Positions 15,516 to 23,926 of a stretch of DNA of 64,000 nt are shown piece after piece; the first letter of the stretch is position 1, and each line of letters begins with the position of its first letter. The stretch spans positions 1 to 64,000 of the forward strand of contig SVTK01000001.1 in NCBI GenBank assembly GCA_015063805.1. The letters run 5' to 3'. The notes beneath the pieces are model-generated. The model searched no databases, was not told the DNA's origin, and saw only the letters and a program-made list of their open reading frames with translations. Position numbers and translations under genes: made by a program. Source of the DNA: Oscillospiraceae bacterium. Its GTDB lineage: Bacteria; Bacillota; Clostridia; Oscillospirales; CAG-272.

Positions 15516-18335
15516 ATGAAAGAAATTTTACGCCGCGTCCTTCCCCTGCTTTTGCTGGTTCTGCTGTGCACGGGGGCGATGCTCTACCACTTCGGGGTCT
15601 TTGACCTCTCCTTCATTGCCCGGCCCGACGAGGCCCCCGTGACCGATGATCCTGTGACCCTGTCTCCCGAGCAGGAGAACATCCAGGGGCAGCTGGGGCA
15701 GCTGAATCCCGGTGACAGCATCACGGGGATCACCTCCCCCGTTACCACAGCCGGCCCCGCCGAGACCCAGGCACCGGCCGACATTACCTATCCCGCCTAC
15801 GAACAGCTGGCGGGGGAGGGCTATGTCCGCAGCTGGGCCGACTGGCATAAGGCTGAGGGCTTGGTGCTGGCTAAGCTGACCCTGGGCAGCGGCTTCACCT
15901 GGAAGGATAAGCTCACCATGGGGGACAAGACTGTCTTCCTGTGGCGCTCCCGCAGCTATGAAGAGGACGGCGAGCGCTTCGGCTACATGGACAGCGACAT
16001 GAAGACCCGATATGGCATCGAGCTCTATGGCGGCTACGTTCTGGCCGACCAGGGAGACGGCACCGTGGCGGTGGCCAACAGCGAGGGCCGGCTCATCGGC
16101 CGCTACAGCGCCGAGGACCTGATCCCCGCCAACACCCGGGACAAAGCCGGAAATCCCCTCTTCCGCACCGACCGCTATGACCGTGCCCTCAAGACCACCG
16201 TGACCCGGTACTACTACCTGGACAGCACCGGCGCCCTGGTGGAGAGCGACTACGACGACGTCTTCGACAATCGCGGCCTTTACTTCGACTACACCCCCGA
16301 CTACGGCATCAGCGACAACAATCTGGTCTCCTACACCATTCAGGTGGAAGAGCGGGTCAAGAGCACCGTGGACACCTACAACTCCTACGAGTGGGGCTCC
16401 ATCGACCCCGAACTTGCCGAGGGCATCTATCTGGTGAGCCCCAATTTTGCGCTGACCGTTGCCGAGAATAATCCCCGATTCAAGATTGCCCTGCGTGAGG
16501 TGCTGGCCAAGCTGGCAGCTGCGAGCGCCCGGGGCGAGATGACCACCACCGCCGCACCTGTAACAACAACTGCGCCCGAGACCACGGCTGCGCCCGAGAC
16601 CACGGCTGAACCCGAGACCACGGCTGAACCCGAAACCACAGCTGAACCGGAAACCACAGCTGAGCCTGAAACCACAGCTGAGCCTGAAACCACAGCTGAG
16701 CCTGAAACTACAGCTGAACCTGAAACTACAGCTGAACCTGAAACTACAGCTGAACCTGAAACTACAGCTGAACCTGAAACTACAGCTGAACCTGAAACCA
16801 CAGCTGAGCCTGAAACCACAGCTGAGCCTGAAACTACAGCTGAACCCGAAACTACAGCTGAACCCGAAACTCAGCCTGTGCCCTGGTGGCCGGAAACGAG
16901 ACCCTGGGTACCCGAAACCGAGCCTTGGGTGCCCGAAACCGAAGAAGAAATTGCCCCCGAAACCGAGGATCCCGATGCATATACCGGGTATGCCTTTGCC
17001 CTTTCCCCCAGCGGCCGGGAACTGCTGGTGGTGGATCTGTCCGCCGGCACGGTGCAGGGGAAGGTCATGATGCCCGGCTACCGCCCCATGGATATTTTTG
17101 ATCCCGTGGTGGACGAGGATCCCGTGGTAGGCGAGGATCCCGTGGTAGGCGAGGATCCTGTGGTAGATGAGGATCCCGTAGAGGAAACTACCGCTCCCGT
17201 GGAGGAAACTACCGCTCCCGTGGAGGAAACCACTGCTCCGGTGGAGGAAACCACTGCTCCGGTGGAGGAAACCACCGCTCCCGTGGAGGAAACCACCGCT
17301 CCGGTGGAGGAAACCACCGCTCCGGTGGAGGAAACCACCGCGCCGGTGGAGGAAACTACCGCTCCCGTGGAGGAAACTACCGCTCCCGTGGAGGAAACTA
17401 CTGCTCCGGTGGAGGAAACTACTGCTCCGGTGGAGGAAACTACCGCTCCCGTGGAGGAAACTACCGCTCCCGTGGAGGAAACTACCGCTCCCGTGGAGGA
17501 AACCACCGCTCCCGTGGAGGAAACTACTGCGCCCATCCCTGAGACCACCGCGCCGGTGGAAACCGGCCCTCTGCCTCCCATGACCAGCGTCAAGGAGGGG
17601 CAGTTCATCTACATTGAGCGGGACATGGTCTTCGATCGCTGGGGATATCAGTACCAGAACGGCTGGCGGCTGACCTCCCCCTACTACAACCGCACCTACG
17701 CCTTCAGCGAAGGCTTCGGCTGCACCGTGGACGCCAACGGCCGCCTGATCTTCCTGGGGCAGAATGGCTATCGCGCTATCCCCTCCACGTCCTTTACCTG
17801 GAACACCGAGTGGACCTACATGACCAACCAGAACAGCCGCTATGTCCGCGCTTCCTACGCGGAGCCCCTGTACCGGGATCTGTCGGCCCTGGGCCACTAC
17901 TACTTTGACGAGGGTCTGGTGCGGGTGCGCAAGCTGGAGCGGGACTATTCCTACCGCCACATCATCAACGCCGACGAGGATCTTCTGCTGGACACCAAGG
18001 GCAACGTCTTCGAGATCCCCGCAGGCTACACCCTGGCAGGCTACGCCGACGGCATTCTGCTGCTGGAGCGCCAGGGCAAGTACGGCTACTACCACAAGGA
18101 CGGCTACTGGCTGGCGCAGCCCATTTACACCTATGCACAGCCCTTCATGGAGGGCCTGGGCGTCATCGGCTTTGCCGGCGGCAAGGTGGGAGCCATCGAC
18201 GTGGCCGGCAACGTGGTGATCCCCTTCACCTACGAATACATCAGCGCCCCCTCCTCCGGCCTTATGGCTGTTTTCAGCAAGAAGGACGGCTGGTCGGTGC
18301 TGGTGAAGGTCGTCCCTGAAAGGAGCGAAGCATGA
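15516..18335 (+). CDS. large exported WG-repeat protein with Thr/Glu/Pro linkers
   Basis: A 939-residue protein with an N-terminal hydrophobic signal-anchor (7-25) and a long extracellular part. Residues 30-330 and 700-935 contain degenerate WG/KWG-type repeats (for example QYQNGWRL, QGKYGYYHKDGYW, KKDGWSVL), a fold seen in clostridial surface proteins of unknown ligand. Between them lie two low-complexity linkers: 16 copies of ETTAEP (16578-16865) and 17 copies of EETTAPV (17181-17537), separated by a short Pro/Trp-rich block and DPVVGE repeats. The linkers are Thr-rich and could be glycosylated spacers. It overlaps the RNHCP gene by 4 bp. No LPXTG or SLH motif is seen. Confidence 0.85.
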   Translation: MKEILRRVLPLLLLVLLCTGAMLYHFGVFDLSFIARPDEAPVTDDPVTLSPEQENIQGQLGQLNPGDSITGITSPVTTAGPAETQAPADITYPAYEQLAGEGYVRSWADWHKAEGLVLAKLTLGSGFTWKDKLTMGDKTVFLWRSRSYEEDGERFGYMDSDMKTRYGIELYGGYVLADQGDGTVAVANSEGRLIGRYSAEDLIPANTRDKAGNPLFRTDRYDRALKTTVTRYYYLDSTGALVESDYDDVFDNRGLYFDYTPDYGISDNNLVSYTIQVEERVKSTVDTYNSYEWGSIDPELAEGIYLVSPNFALTVAENNPRFKIALREVLAKLAAASARGEMTTTAAPVTTTAPETTAAPETTAEPETTAEPETTAEPETTAEPETTAEPETTAEPETTAEPETTAEPETTAEPETTAEPETTAEPETTAEPETTAEPETTAEPETTAEPETQPVPWWPETRPWVPETEPWVPETEEEIAPETEDPDAYTGYAFALSPSGRELLVVDLSAGTVQGKVMMPGYRPMDIFDPVVDEDPVVGEDPVVGEDPVVDEDPVEETTAPVEETTAPVEETTAPVEETTAPVEETTAPVEETTAPVEETTAPVEETTAPVEETTAPVEETTAPVEETTAPVEETTAPVEETTAPVEETTAPVEETTAPVEETTAPVEETTAPIPETTAPVETGPLPPMTSVKEGQFIYIERDMVFDRWGYQYQNGWRLTSPYYNRTYAFSEGFGCTVDANGRLIFLGQNGYRAIPSTSFTWNTEWTYMTNQNSRYVRASYAEPLYRDLSALGHYYFDEGLVRVRKLERDYSYRHIINADEDLLLDTKGNVFEIPAGYTLAGYADGILLLERQGKYGYYHKDGYWLAQPIYTYAQPFMEGLGVIGFAGGKVGAIDVAGNVVIPFTYEYISAPSSGLMAVFSKKDGWSVLVKVVPERSEA
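16578..16865 (+). repeat. 16 tandem 18-bp units (ETTAEP linker)
   Basis: In-frame 18-bp tandem repeat. The third-position variants (GAGACCACGG, GAAACCACAG, GAAACTACAG) are arranged in runs of identical units, the pattern expected from repeated local duplication. Confidence 0.9.
17181..17537 (+). repeat. 17 tandem 21-bp units (EETTAPV linker)
   Basis: In-frame 21-bp tandem repeat with mosaic synonymous variants (ACTACCGCTCCC, ACCACTGCTCCG, ACCACCGCGCCG). It is preceded by four shorter units encoding DPVVGE or DPVVDE (17104-17180). Confidence 0.9.
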
Positions 18336-18664
18336 ACGACAAGCGTTTCCGCAAAAACGACTCGGGCTTTGTCTGTGCCCACTGCGGCCGGGAGGTTGAG
18401 CCCCTGGGCTACAGCTCCCGCAACCATTGCCCCCACTGCCTGTGGTCCCTGCACCTGGACGAGAACCCCGGCGACCGCGCCGCAGAGTGCGGCGGGCAGA
18501 TGCGCCCCATCCGGGTGGAAACCGATCCCCGCAAAGGCTTCGTCATCGTCCACCGCTGTGAGAAGTGCGGCGCCATTCGCCGCTGCAAAGCCGCCCACGA
18601 GGCAAAAAATCAACCCGACAACATTGATCTCCTCATCCGTCTGACGGCGGGGGAGGTTAGGTGA
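18332..18664 (+). CDS. RNHCP-domain zinc-ribbon protein
   Basis: A 110-residue protein of the RNHCP family, with the eponymous RNHCPHC motif at residues 30-36. Zn-ligand pairs CAHC, CPHC and a later CEKC form a rubredoxin-like zinc ribbon. The family is short, widespread in Firmicutes and functionally uncharacterised; a nucleic-acid-binding role is only a guess. It is coupled to the WG-repeat gene by an ATGA overlap and followed by an R arm and B core. Confidence 0.88.
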   Translation: MNDKRFRKNDSGFVCAHCGREVEPLGYSSRNHCPHCLWSLHLDENPGDRAAECGGQMRPIRVETDPRKGFVIVHRCEKCGAIRRCKAAHEAKNQPDNIDLLIRLTAGEVR

Positions 18665-18667
18665 CGA

Positions 18668-18835
18668 CGTGGGGGAGCCTTTTGAAAAAGGCTCCCCCAC
18701 ACCCCCGCGAAAACTTTCCAAAAAATGATTTGGTGTTTGTGCAGTGCAGAATTGGGTGGGAGCGTGAGGTTGCGCGCTGACCGCTTACTTCCATCTGCCG
18801 CAGCCGTCCTGCGGACGGCCACCGGTTGGGCATGA
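18668..18835. repeat. R arm plus B core
   Basis: R palindrome GTGGGGGAGCC / GGCTCCCCCAC, flank CCCCCGCGAAAACTTTCC, then a near-complete B core (TGGTGTTTGTGCAGTGCAG, GGTGGGAGC, CCATCTGCCGCA, GCCGTCC-TGC-GGACGGC, CACCGGTTGGG). In the hairpin, the loop differs from other copies while both stem halves are kept. Confidence 0.85.
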
Positions 18836-18875
18836 TATAGACATCTTTTCAGTGACAATATAAGGAGATTTTTTT

Positions 18876-20099
18876 ATGAAGTGGAATCTATTGATTTTGG
18901 CGATGCTCACCGTGGGGCATCTTTACCGCGTGGTGCTGAATATCATGCAGTATCGCTCGGCGAACAATCCCACGCCGGCCAACGTGGCTGACGTTTACGA
19001 TGCCGAGACCTACGGGCGTTGGAAGCGCTACAACGGGGAGAAGTGCCGTCTGCACATCTTCTCGGTGGCGATTTCCTATGTGCTGATGCTGATTTTGCTC
19101 TGCACCGGGGCCCACGCCGCCTTTGCCTCCCTCTTTCCCGCCAACATTTACACGCAGCTGATTGCCGTCCTGGTCTTTCAGACGGTACTGGACACGGTGG
19201 TAGGGTTGGGACTGAACTATGTGGAAACCATGGTGATTGAGGAAAAATACGGCTTCAACCGCTCCACCATGAAAACCTTTATTGTGGATCAGATCCGCTC
19301 GCTGATCATTGAGCTGGTTCTCTCCATCGGCCTGGTGTGCATCCTGGCCGCCCTGCACGTTGCGCTGGGGGACTGGATGATTCTGCTGTTCACGGCGGTG
19401 ATCTTCTGCTTTACCATGATCATCTCCTTCCTGTATCCCATTTTCAGCCGCATGAGCAACAAATTCGTGCCCCTGGAGGAGGGTGAGCTGAAGGACCGTC
19501 TCATGGGCCTGCTCACCAAGCACGGCTACCGGGTCAAGGCCATCGAGGTCATGGATGCCTCCCGCCGCACCTCCAAGCTGAACGCCTATTTCACGGGCTT
19601 CGGCAAGATGAAAACCATTGTCCTCTACGACAATCTCATCAACGCCATGTCCACCGACGAGATCTGCGCGGTCTTCGCCCACGAGCTTGGCCACGGTCTG
19701 AACCGGGATGTGCTCAAGCAGCAGATCATGAACCTGGGCAATATGCTGCTGATGGCGGTGGTGGTTTGGCTGGCCGTCAGAGAGCCCATGCTGCACACCG
19801 CCTTCGGCTTTGCGGCGGTGAACTACGGCTTTGCCTATCTTCTGCTGAACATCGGCCTGGGGCTGGTGCAGCCCCTGACCGGGATGCTGACCGCTGCCTA
19901 CAGCCGTCATGCCGAGTACCGCGCCGACCGTCAGGCCGCCGAGGAGGGCTACGGCGAGGCCCTGATCACCGGCCTCAAGAAGTTGGCCCGGGAAAACTTT
20001 GCCGACCTTTCCCCCTCCCGGGCAATCGTGGTGCTGGAATACAGCCACCCGCCCCTCAGCGCACGCATCGCCGCACTGGAAAATGCGGCAGAAAAATAA
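18876..20099 (+). CDS. M48-family membrane metalloprotease (Ste24-like)
   Basis: A 407-residue protein with about seven membrane segments, the zinc motif HELGH in VFAHELGHGLN (near residue 270) and the third ligand in HAEYRADRQA. The order matches CAAX-prenyl-protease-1/Ste24-type peptidases, which in bacteria act in membrane-protein quality control rather than prenyl processing. The loop KYGFNRST before the catalytic domain is typical of Ste24. A strong SD (AAGGAG) precedes the ATG. It lies in its own transcription unit between two repeat-filled gaps. Confidence 0.93.
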   Translation: MKWNLLILAMLTVGHLYRVVLNIMQYRSANNPTPANVADVYDAETYGRWKRYNGEKCRLHIFSVAISYVLMLILLCTGAHAAFASLFPANIYTQLIAVLVFQTVLDTVVGLGLNYVETMVIEEKYGFNRSTMKTFIVDQIRSLIIELVLSIGLVCILAALHVALGDWMILLFTAVIFCFTMIISFLYPIFSRMSNKFVPLEEGELKDRLMGLLTKHGYRVKAIEVMDASRRTSKLNAYFTGFGKMKTIVLYDNLINAMSTDEICAVFAHELGHGLNRDVLKQQIMNLGNMLLMAVVVWLAVREPMLHTAFGFAAVNYGFAYLLLNIGLGLVQPLTGMLTAAYSRHAEYRADRQAAEEGYGEALITGLKKLARENFADLSPSRAIVVLEYSHPPLSARIAALENAAEK

Positions 20100-20168
20100 T
20101 TTGTTTGAAAGTTTTTACGGGGGGCGTGGGGGACGCTTTTTTCAAAAAGCGCCCCCCACATCCCACAA
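20100..20168 (+). repeat. F arm after the M48 protease gene
   Basis: Flank TTTGAAAGTTTTTACGGGG, palindrome GTGGGGGACGC / GCGCCCCCCAC (one mismatch) around TTTTTTCAAAAA. It ends about 10 bp before the SD of the SGNH gene. Confidence 0.8.
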
Positions 20169-20183
20169 CAAGGAGGATATACC

Positions 20184-21257
20184 ATGGCAGTACCGCGCGA
20201 AGTTGACAAGAATATGATCGTTCCCACCACGCTGAAGGAACCCGACCTGGTGTTCCATGATGTGCGGTGTGCGCCCTTCCGCATTTACGGTTTGCACGAC
20301 CCTCAGAATGAGCCCGTGTTCAAGCGTCTGCCCGACGAGGTTGGCATGAACGTCAACGACGGGGTGAAGGTGCTGTACCTGCAGACGGCGGGGGGACGGG
20401 TGCGTTTTTCCACCGATTCACCTTATGTTGCCATCAAGGCCGTCATGCCCTATGTGAAGGGCATGGACCATATGCCCCTGTCCTCCATTGCCGGCTTCGA
20501 CCTGTATCTCGACACCGAGGACGGAAGCCGCTATGTGCACACCTACCGCGTGCCTGCCGGCGCGAAGGACGGCTACGAGGGCATTGCCCGCTTCCCCGAC
20601 AAAAAGATGCGCTCCTTCACCATCAATTTCCCCTCCTACAACGCGGTGGACGCTCTGTACGTCGGCCTGCAGGAAGGTTCGGCACTGAGCGAGGGCCGCA
20701 GCTACCGGGGGGATCTGCCCATTGTTTACTACGGCTCCTCCATCACCCAGGGCGGATGCTGCTCCCGGCCGGGGCTGTCCTATCAGAACATCCTCACCCG
20801 CCGGCTGGGCTATGACTACATCAATCTCGGCTTCTCGGGCTGCGGTAAGGCGGAGGAGTCCATCGCCCGCTACATGGCAACCCTGCCCATGAAGATTTTC
20901 GTCTCCGACTACGACCACAACGCCCCCAACGCCGAGTACCTGCGGCAGACCCACTACCGCCTCTACTCCATCATCCGGGAAGCGAATCCCACCGTCCCCT
21001 ACATCATGATCTCCAAGCCCGACTGCCTGCTCAAGCCCGAGGCGAGCGCCGAGCGCCGGGATGTGATCTATTCCTCCTACCGCCGCGCCCTGGAGGAGGG
21101 GGACAGCAATGTCTTCTTCCTGGACGGCCACACCTTCTTCCGCGGCCCCGATGAGGACTCCTGCACCGTGGACGGCTGCCATCCCAACGACCTGGGCTTC
21201 CACCGCATGGCCGATCACATCGAACGGGCACTGCGCTGGGCGCTGGAGCGGGTTTGA
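20184..21257 (+). CDS. SGNH/GDSL hydrolase with GxDLY N-domain
   Basis: A 357-residue cytosolic-looking protein without a signal peptide. Residues 20-165 form a jelly-roll accessory domain with the hallmark GFDLY (GxDLY). Residues 175-357 are the SGNH hydrolase: nucleophile Ser in YGSSITQGG, Gly in GFSGCGKAE, Asn block YDHNAPN and the Asp/His pair in DGCHPNDLGFH. Relatives deacetylate sugars or polysaccharides. It is followed by an MBOAT O-acyltransferase, so the two may act on the same glycan, although separate promoters are likely. SD AAGGAGG. Confidence 0.88.
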   Translation: MAVPREVDKNMIVPTTLKEPDLVFHDVRCAPFRIYGLHDPQNEPVFKRLPDEVGMNVNDGVKVLYLQTAGGRVRFSTDSPYVAIKAVMPYVKGMDHMPLSSIAGFDLYLDTEDGSRYVHTYRVPAGAKDGYEGIARFPDKKMRSFTINFPSYNAVDALYVGLQEGSALSEGRSYRGDLPIVYYGSSITQGGCCSRPGLSYQNILTRRLGYDYINLGFSGCGKAEESIARYMATLPMKIFVSDYDHNAPNAEYLRQTHYRLYSIIREANPTVPYIMISKPDCLLKPEASAERRDVIYSSYRRALEEGDSNVFFLDGHTFFRGPDEDSCTVDGCHPNDLGFHRMADHIERALRWALERV

Positions 21258-21524
21258 TGCGGGGCGCTGCCCCGCGCCCCGCTTAAGGTGCTTTTTGGAA
21301 AAAGCACCTTAAGAATCCGCAAAAACTTGCAATCAAATGGATTGGTGTTTGTGCGGTGCGGAGCAGGGCAGGAGCTGAAGGTTGTGCGATAAGTGTACAC
21401 CTCCATCTGCCGCAGCCGTCCTTCGGACGGCGACCGGTTCGCTGGAAGTAACATTGGACTTATTTTTGAACGTTTTTACGGGGGGCTTGGGGGGTGCTTT
21501 TTTCAAAAAGCACCCCCCAATTAC
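21258..21524. repeat. complete R-B-F composite element
   Basis: R arm (GGGGCGCTGCCCC, palindrome CTTAAGGTGC / GCACCTTAAG, flank AATCCGCAAAAACTTG), full B core with the GCCGTCC-TTC-GGACGGC hairpin and the tail GGAAGTAACATTGGACTT, and F arm (GAACGTTTTTACGGGG, palindrome TTGGGGGGTGC / GCACCCCCCAA). This is the best-preserved example of the full architecture and the only content of the gap other than the next promoter. Confidence 0.88.
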
Positions 21525-21553
21525 TTGCATTTTCACCATGTTTGTGGTATAAT
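21525..21553 (+). promoter_or_regulatory. promoter of the MBOAT gene
   Basis: -35 TTGCAT (21525-21530) and extended -10 TGG-TATAAT (21548-21553), spacing 17 bp, starting immediately at the end of the F arm palindrome. Confidence 0.85.
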
Positions 21554-21581
21554 AAATTATCTATCCGATCCCGGAGGGGTT

Positions 21582-22973
21582 ATGGTTTTTTCGTCGTCGA
21601 TCTTTCTGTTTATTTTTCTGCCGCTGATCTGGCTGGGGCACTGGCTCCTGCCTTCTTTGCGCGGGAAAAATATTCTGCTTTCGGTGGCGAGCCTGCTGTT
21701 TTACGCCTTCGGGGAGCCGATTTATGTGATTCTGATGGTCATTTCGGTGGCGGTGAACTACTGGGCCGCCCTGCGCATCGGTGAGGGAGAGACGCGGCGG
21801 CGCTGGCCCATGGTGTTTGCCGTGGTGTTCGATTTGGCCATGCTGGGGGTCTTCAAGTACGCAGGGTTCGCGGTGGAGTGCATCAATCTGCTGCCCCTCA
21901 TTGAGCTGCCCGTGCCTGCCATCCGTCTGCCCATCGGCATTTCCTTCTTCACCTTCCAGATCCTCTCCTATGTGGTGGACGTTTACCGCGGCGACACTCA
22001 GGTTCAGCGGCGGGCGGACGACCTGTTTCTGTACATTTCCTTCTTTCCCCAGCTCATTGCCGGGCCCATCGTCAAGTACCACGACATTGCCGAGCAGATC
22101 ACAAATCGCACTGTGACCGCCGAGCTGACGGCCCGGGGTCTGCGGCGGTTCCTCTTCGGCCTGTCCAAGAAGCTGCTCATCTCCAACCCCTGTGGGCTTC
22201 TCACCGACACGGCCTTCGCCGCCCTGGGTGAGGGCACCCTTGCCGCGCCTCTCGGCTGGCTTGGGGCGGTGGCCTACTGCTTCCAGATCTACTACGACTT
22301 CTCGGGCTACTCCGACATGGCCATCGGTCTGGGACAGATGTTCGGCTTTCACCTGTTCGAAAACTTCAACTACCCCTACATTTCGGGGTCGATCCGGGAG
22401 TTTTGGCGGCGGTGGCACATCTCCCTGTCCACCTGGTTCAAGGAGTATCTCTACATTCCCCTGGGGGGAAGCCGCCGGGGAAAGGCCCGGACGGTACTCA
22501 ACAAGTACATTGTGTTCTTTACCACCGGCCTTTGGCACGGGGCAAGTCTGAACTTCATTGTGTGGGGGCTTTTCCACGGCACCATGCAGATGGCCGAGGA
22601 GATCATCCGTCCCACCGAGCGGCGCTGGCTGCGGCCCATCTGGCGTGTGGTGACCCTTGCCGCCATTTGCCTGTCCTTCGTGGTCTTCCGGGCCGACAAT
22701 ATGGCCGACGCGGCGGGATATTTGGCCGTACTCTTCGGCGCAGGGGGCGCATCCGCCTCTGCGGCCCTGGCTCTGCTGGATCCCTACACCCTCACGGTGC
22801 TGGCTGTCGCCGCCCTCTTCTGCCTGCCCATCGTCCCCGCTCTGCGCCGCCGCGCCGACGGGAACGCCGCCCTCGACACCGTCGGCTACGCCATTACGCT
22901 GCCCCTCTTTGCCCTCTGCGTCATGGCCCTGGCCTCTTCTACCTACAACCCGTTTATTTATTTCCGGTTCTGA
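21582..22973 (+). CDS. MBOAT-family O-acyltransferase (AlgI/DltB-like)
   Basis: A 463-residue polytopic membrane protein with about ten membrane segments. Typical MBOAT landmarks: FFPQLIAGPI, YYDFSGYSDMAIG, FWRRWHISL, and WHGASLNFIVWG with the catalytic-type His at 319 and a second His at 332. These transporters/acyltransferases pass acyl groups across the membrane to polysaccharide or teichoic acid. There is no dltA, dltC or dltD, so an AlgI-like acetyltransferase is more likely than DltB; the usual AlgJ-type partner is absent unless the neighbouring SGNH protein serves. The start is at 21582, right after GGAGGGG. Confidence 0.9.
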   Translation: MVFSSSIFLFIFLPLIWLGHWLLPSLRGKNILLSVASLLFYAFGEPIYVILMVISVAVNYWAALRIGEGETRRRWPMVFAVVFDLAMLGVFKYAGFAVECINLLPLIELPVPAIRLPIGISFFTFQILSYVVDVYRGDTQVQRRADDLFLYISFFPQLIAGPIVKYHDIAEQITNRTVTAELTARGLRRFLFGLSKKLLISNPCGLLTDTAFAALGEGTLAAPLGWLGAVAYCFQIYYDFSGYSDMAIGLGQMFGFHLFENFNYPYISGSIREFWRRWHISLSTWFKEYLYIPLGGSRRGKARTVLNKYIVFFTTGLWHGASLNFIVWGLFHGTMQMAEEIIRPTERRWLRPIWRVVTLAAICLSFVVFRADNMADAAGYLAVLFGAGGASASAALALLDPYTLTVLAVAALFCLPIVPALRRRADGNAALDTVGYAITLPLFALCVMALASSTYNPFIYFRF

Positions 22974-23002
22974 TCATACTAAACGAAAGAGAGGTTTTTG
23001 CT

Positions 23003-23227
23003 ATGCTGCTGTCCAAAAAGCCCACCTTTTACACCACCCTCAAGGTCACGGGGATGTCCTGCCCCCACTGCGCCGCCGCCGTGGAAAAAGCACTCTCTGC
23101 CATCAAAGGCGTAACGGCTAAGGTCGACCTCGCGTCCGCTTCCGTTACCGTCAACGCCCCCGCCGCCGTCACCCGCGAAATGATGGCCGCCGCCATCGAA
23201 TCCGCAGGCTTTGGCGTAGAGCTGTAA
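23003..23227 (+). CDS. heavy-metal-associated domain protein (CopZ-like)
   Basis: A 74-residue single HMA domain with the metal site GMSCPHC at about residues 18-24 and a ferredoxin-like beta-alpha-beta pattern. Such proteins carry Cu(I) or related metals to P-type ATPases. No ATPase or copper regulator is nearby, so the partner is unknown. It lies 29 bp after the MBOAT gene with its own SD (GAGAGG) and may be read from the same promoter. Confidence 0.88.
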   Translation: MLLSKKPTFYTTLKVTGMSCPHCAAAVEKALSAIKGVTAKVDLASASVTVNAPAAVTREMMAAAIESAGFGVEL

Positions 23228-23517
23228 GGGGACGCCTGTGGGGCTCTGCCCCACGCCCCGCTGGGGAGCCTTTTGAAAAAGGCTCCCCAGACCCCGCGAA
23301 AACTTTCCAAAATCATGTCCTATGTTACTTCCAGCGAACCGGTCGCCGTCCGAAGGACGGCTGCGGTAGATGGAAGTGGACACTTACCGCAATATCTTCA
23401 GCCCCTGCCCAGCTCCGCACCGCACAAACAACAAATCATTGTTTGCAAGTTTTTGCGGATTCTTAAGGGGCTTTTTTCAAAAAGCCCCTTAAGCGGGGCA
23501 CGGGGCAGAGCCCCGAC
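23228..23517. repeat. R arm, inverted B core and F arm
   Basis: R arm (GGGGCTCTGCCCC, palindrome TGGGGAGCC / GGCTCCCCA, flank CGCGAAAACTTTCC), then a B core in reverse orientation (tail ATGTTACTTCC first, then CGAACCGG, the GCCGTCC hairpin, and CCGCACCGCACAAAC last), then F arm (GCAAGTTTTTGCGG, palindrome CTTAAGGGGC / GCCCCTTAAG, GGGGCAGAGCCCC). The core can therefore sit either way between the arms. Confidence 0.85.
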
Positions 23518-23542
23518 CAAACCACCTAAAGGAGTAAAAAAT

Positions 23543-23926
23543 ATGCCCGGATATCGCAGAGCGCGCATCAATGATGCGATGCAGGCGGAGCTTTCCGTCA
23601 TTTTCCGCGAGGTCAAGGACCCGCGGATCAAGGAGGCGTTTTTGACGGTCACGGCCTGTGACGTCACGCCTGACCTGAAGTTTGCCAAGATTTATTTTTC
23701 CCATATGCACGGGGAGGAGAAGGAGATCGTGCGGGGTCTTCGTGCGGCATCCCCCTACATTCGCCGCCGGCTGGCCGAGTCGCTGAACCTGCGGATCACC
23801 CCCGAGCTGACCTTTGTGCGGGACGAGTCCATGGCACACGGCGCAAAAATCGCAACGCTGCTCAATCAGATTGAGCGGGAGAACAAGGCAAGAGAGGCTG
23901 CAGATGAAGACTCTGACGCTGAGTGA
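23543..23926 (+). CDS. rbfA: 30S ribosome-binding factor A
   Basis: A 127-residue KH-fold protein that binds the 30S subunit during late maturation and cold adaptation. Typical features: N-terminal YRRARINDAMQAELS, DPRI near 30, an alanine kink region and MAHGAKIATLL near the end. SD AAAGGAG. It overlaps nrnA by 23 bp; rbfA-nrnA is a conserved Firmicute pairing that normally follows nusA and infB, which are not present here. Confidence 0.95.
   Translation: MPGYRRARINDAMQAELSVIFREVKDPRIKEAFLTVTACDVTPDLKFAKIYFSHMHGEEKEIVRGLRAASPYIRRRLAESLNLRITPELTFVRDESMAHGAKIATLLNQIERENKAREAADEDSDAE

Noticed and set aside
16578..17537. Regular short repeats resembling a CRISPR array
   Set aside because: Units of 18 and 21 bp are directly tandem with no unique spacers, in frame within a large exported protein, and encode ETTAEP and EETTAPV.
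15528..18095. Very long open frames on the strand opposite the WG-repeat gene and other GC-rich genes
   Set aside because: High GC removes stop codons in shadow frames. These frames lack SD sites, have low-complexity His/Gly/Val-rich translations and no family resemblance.
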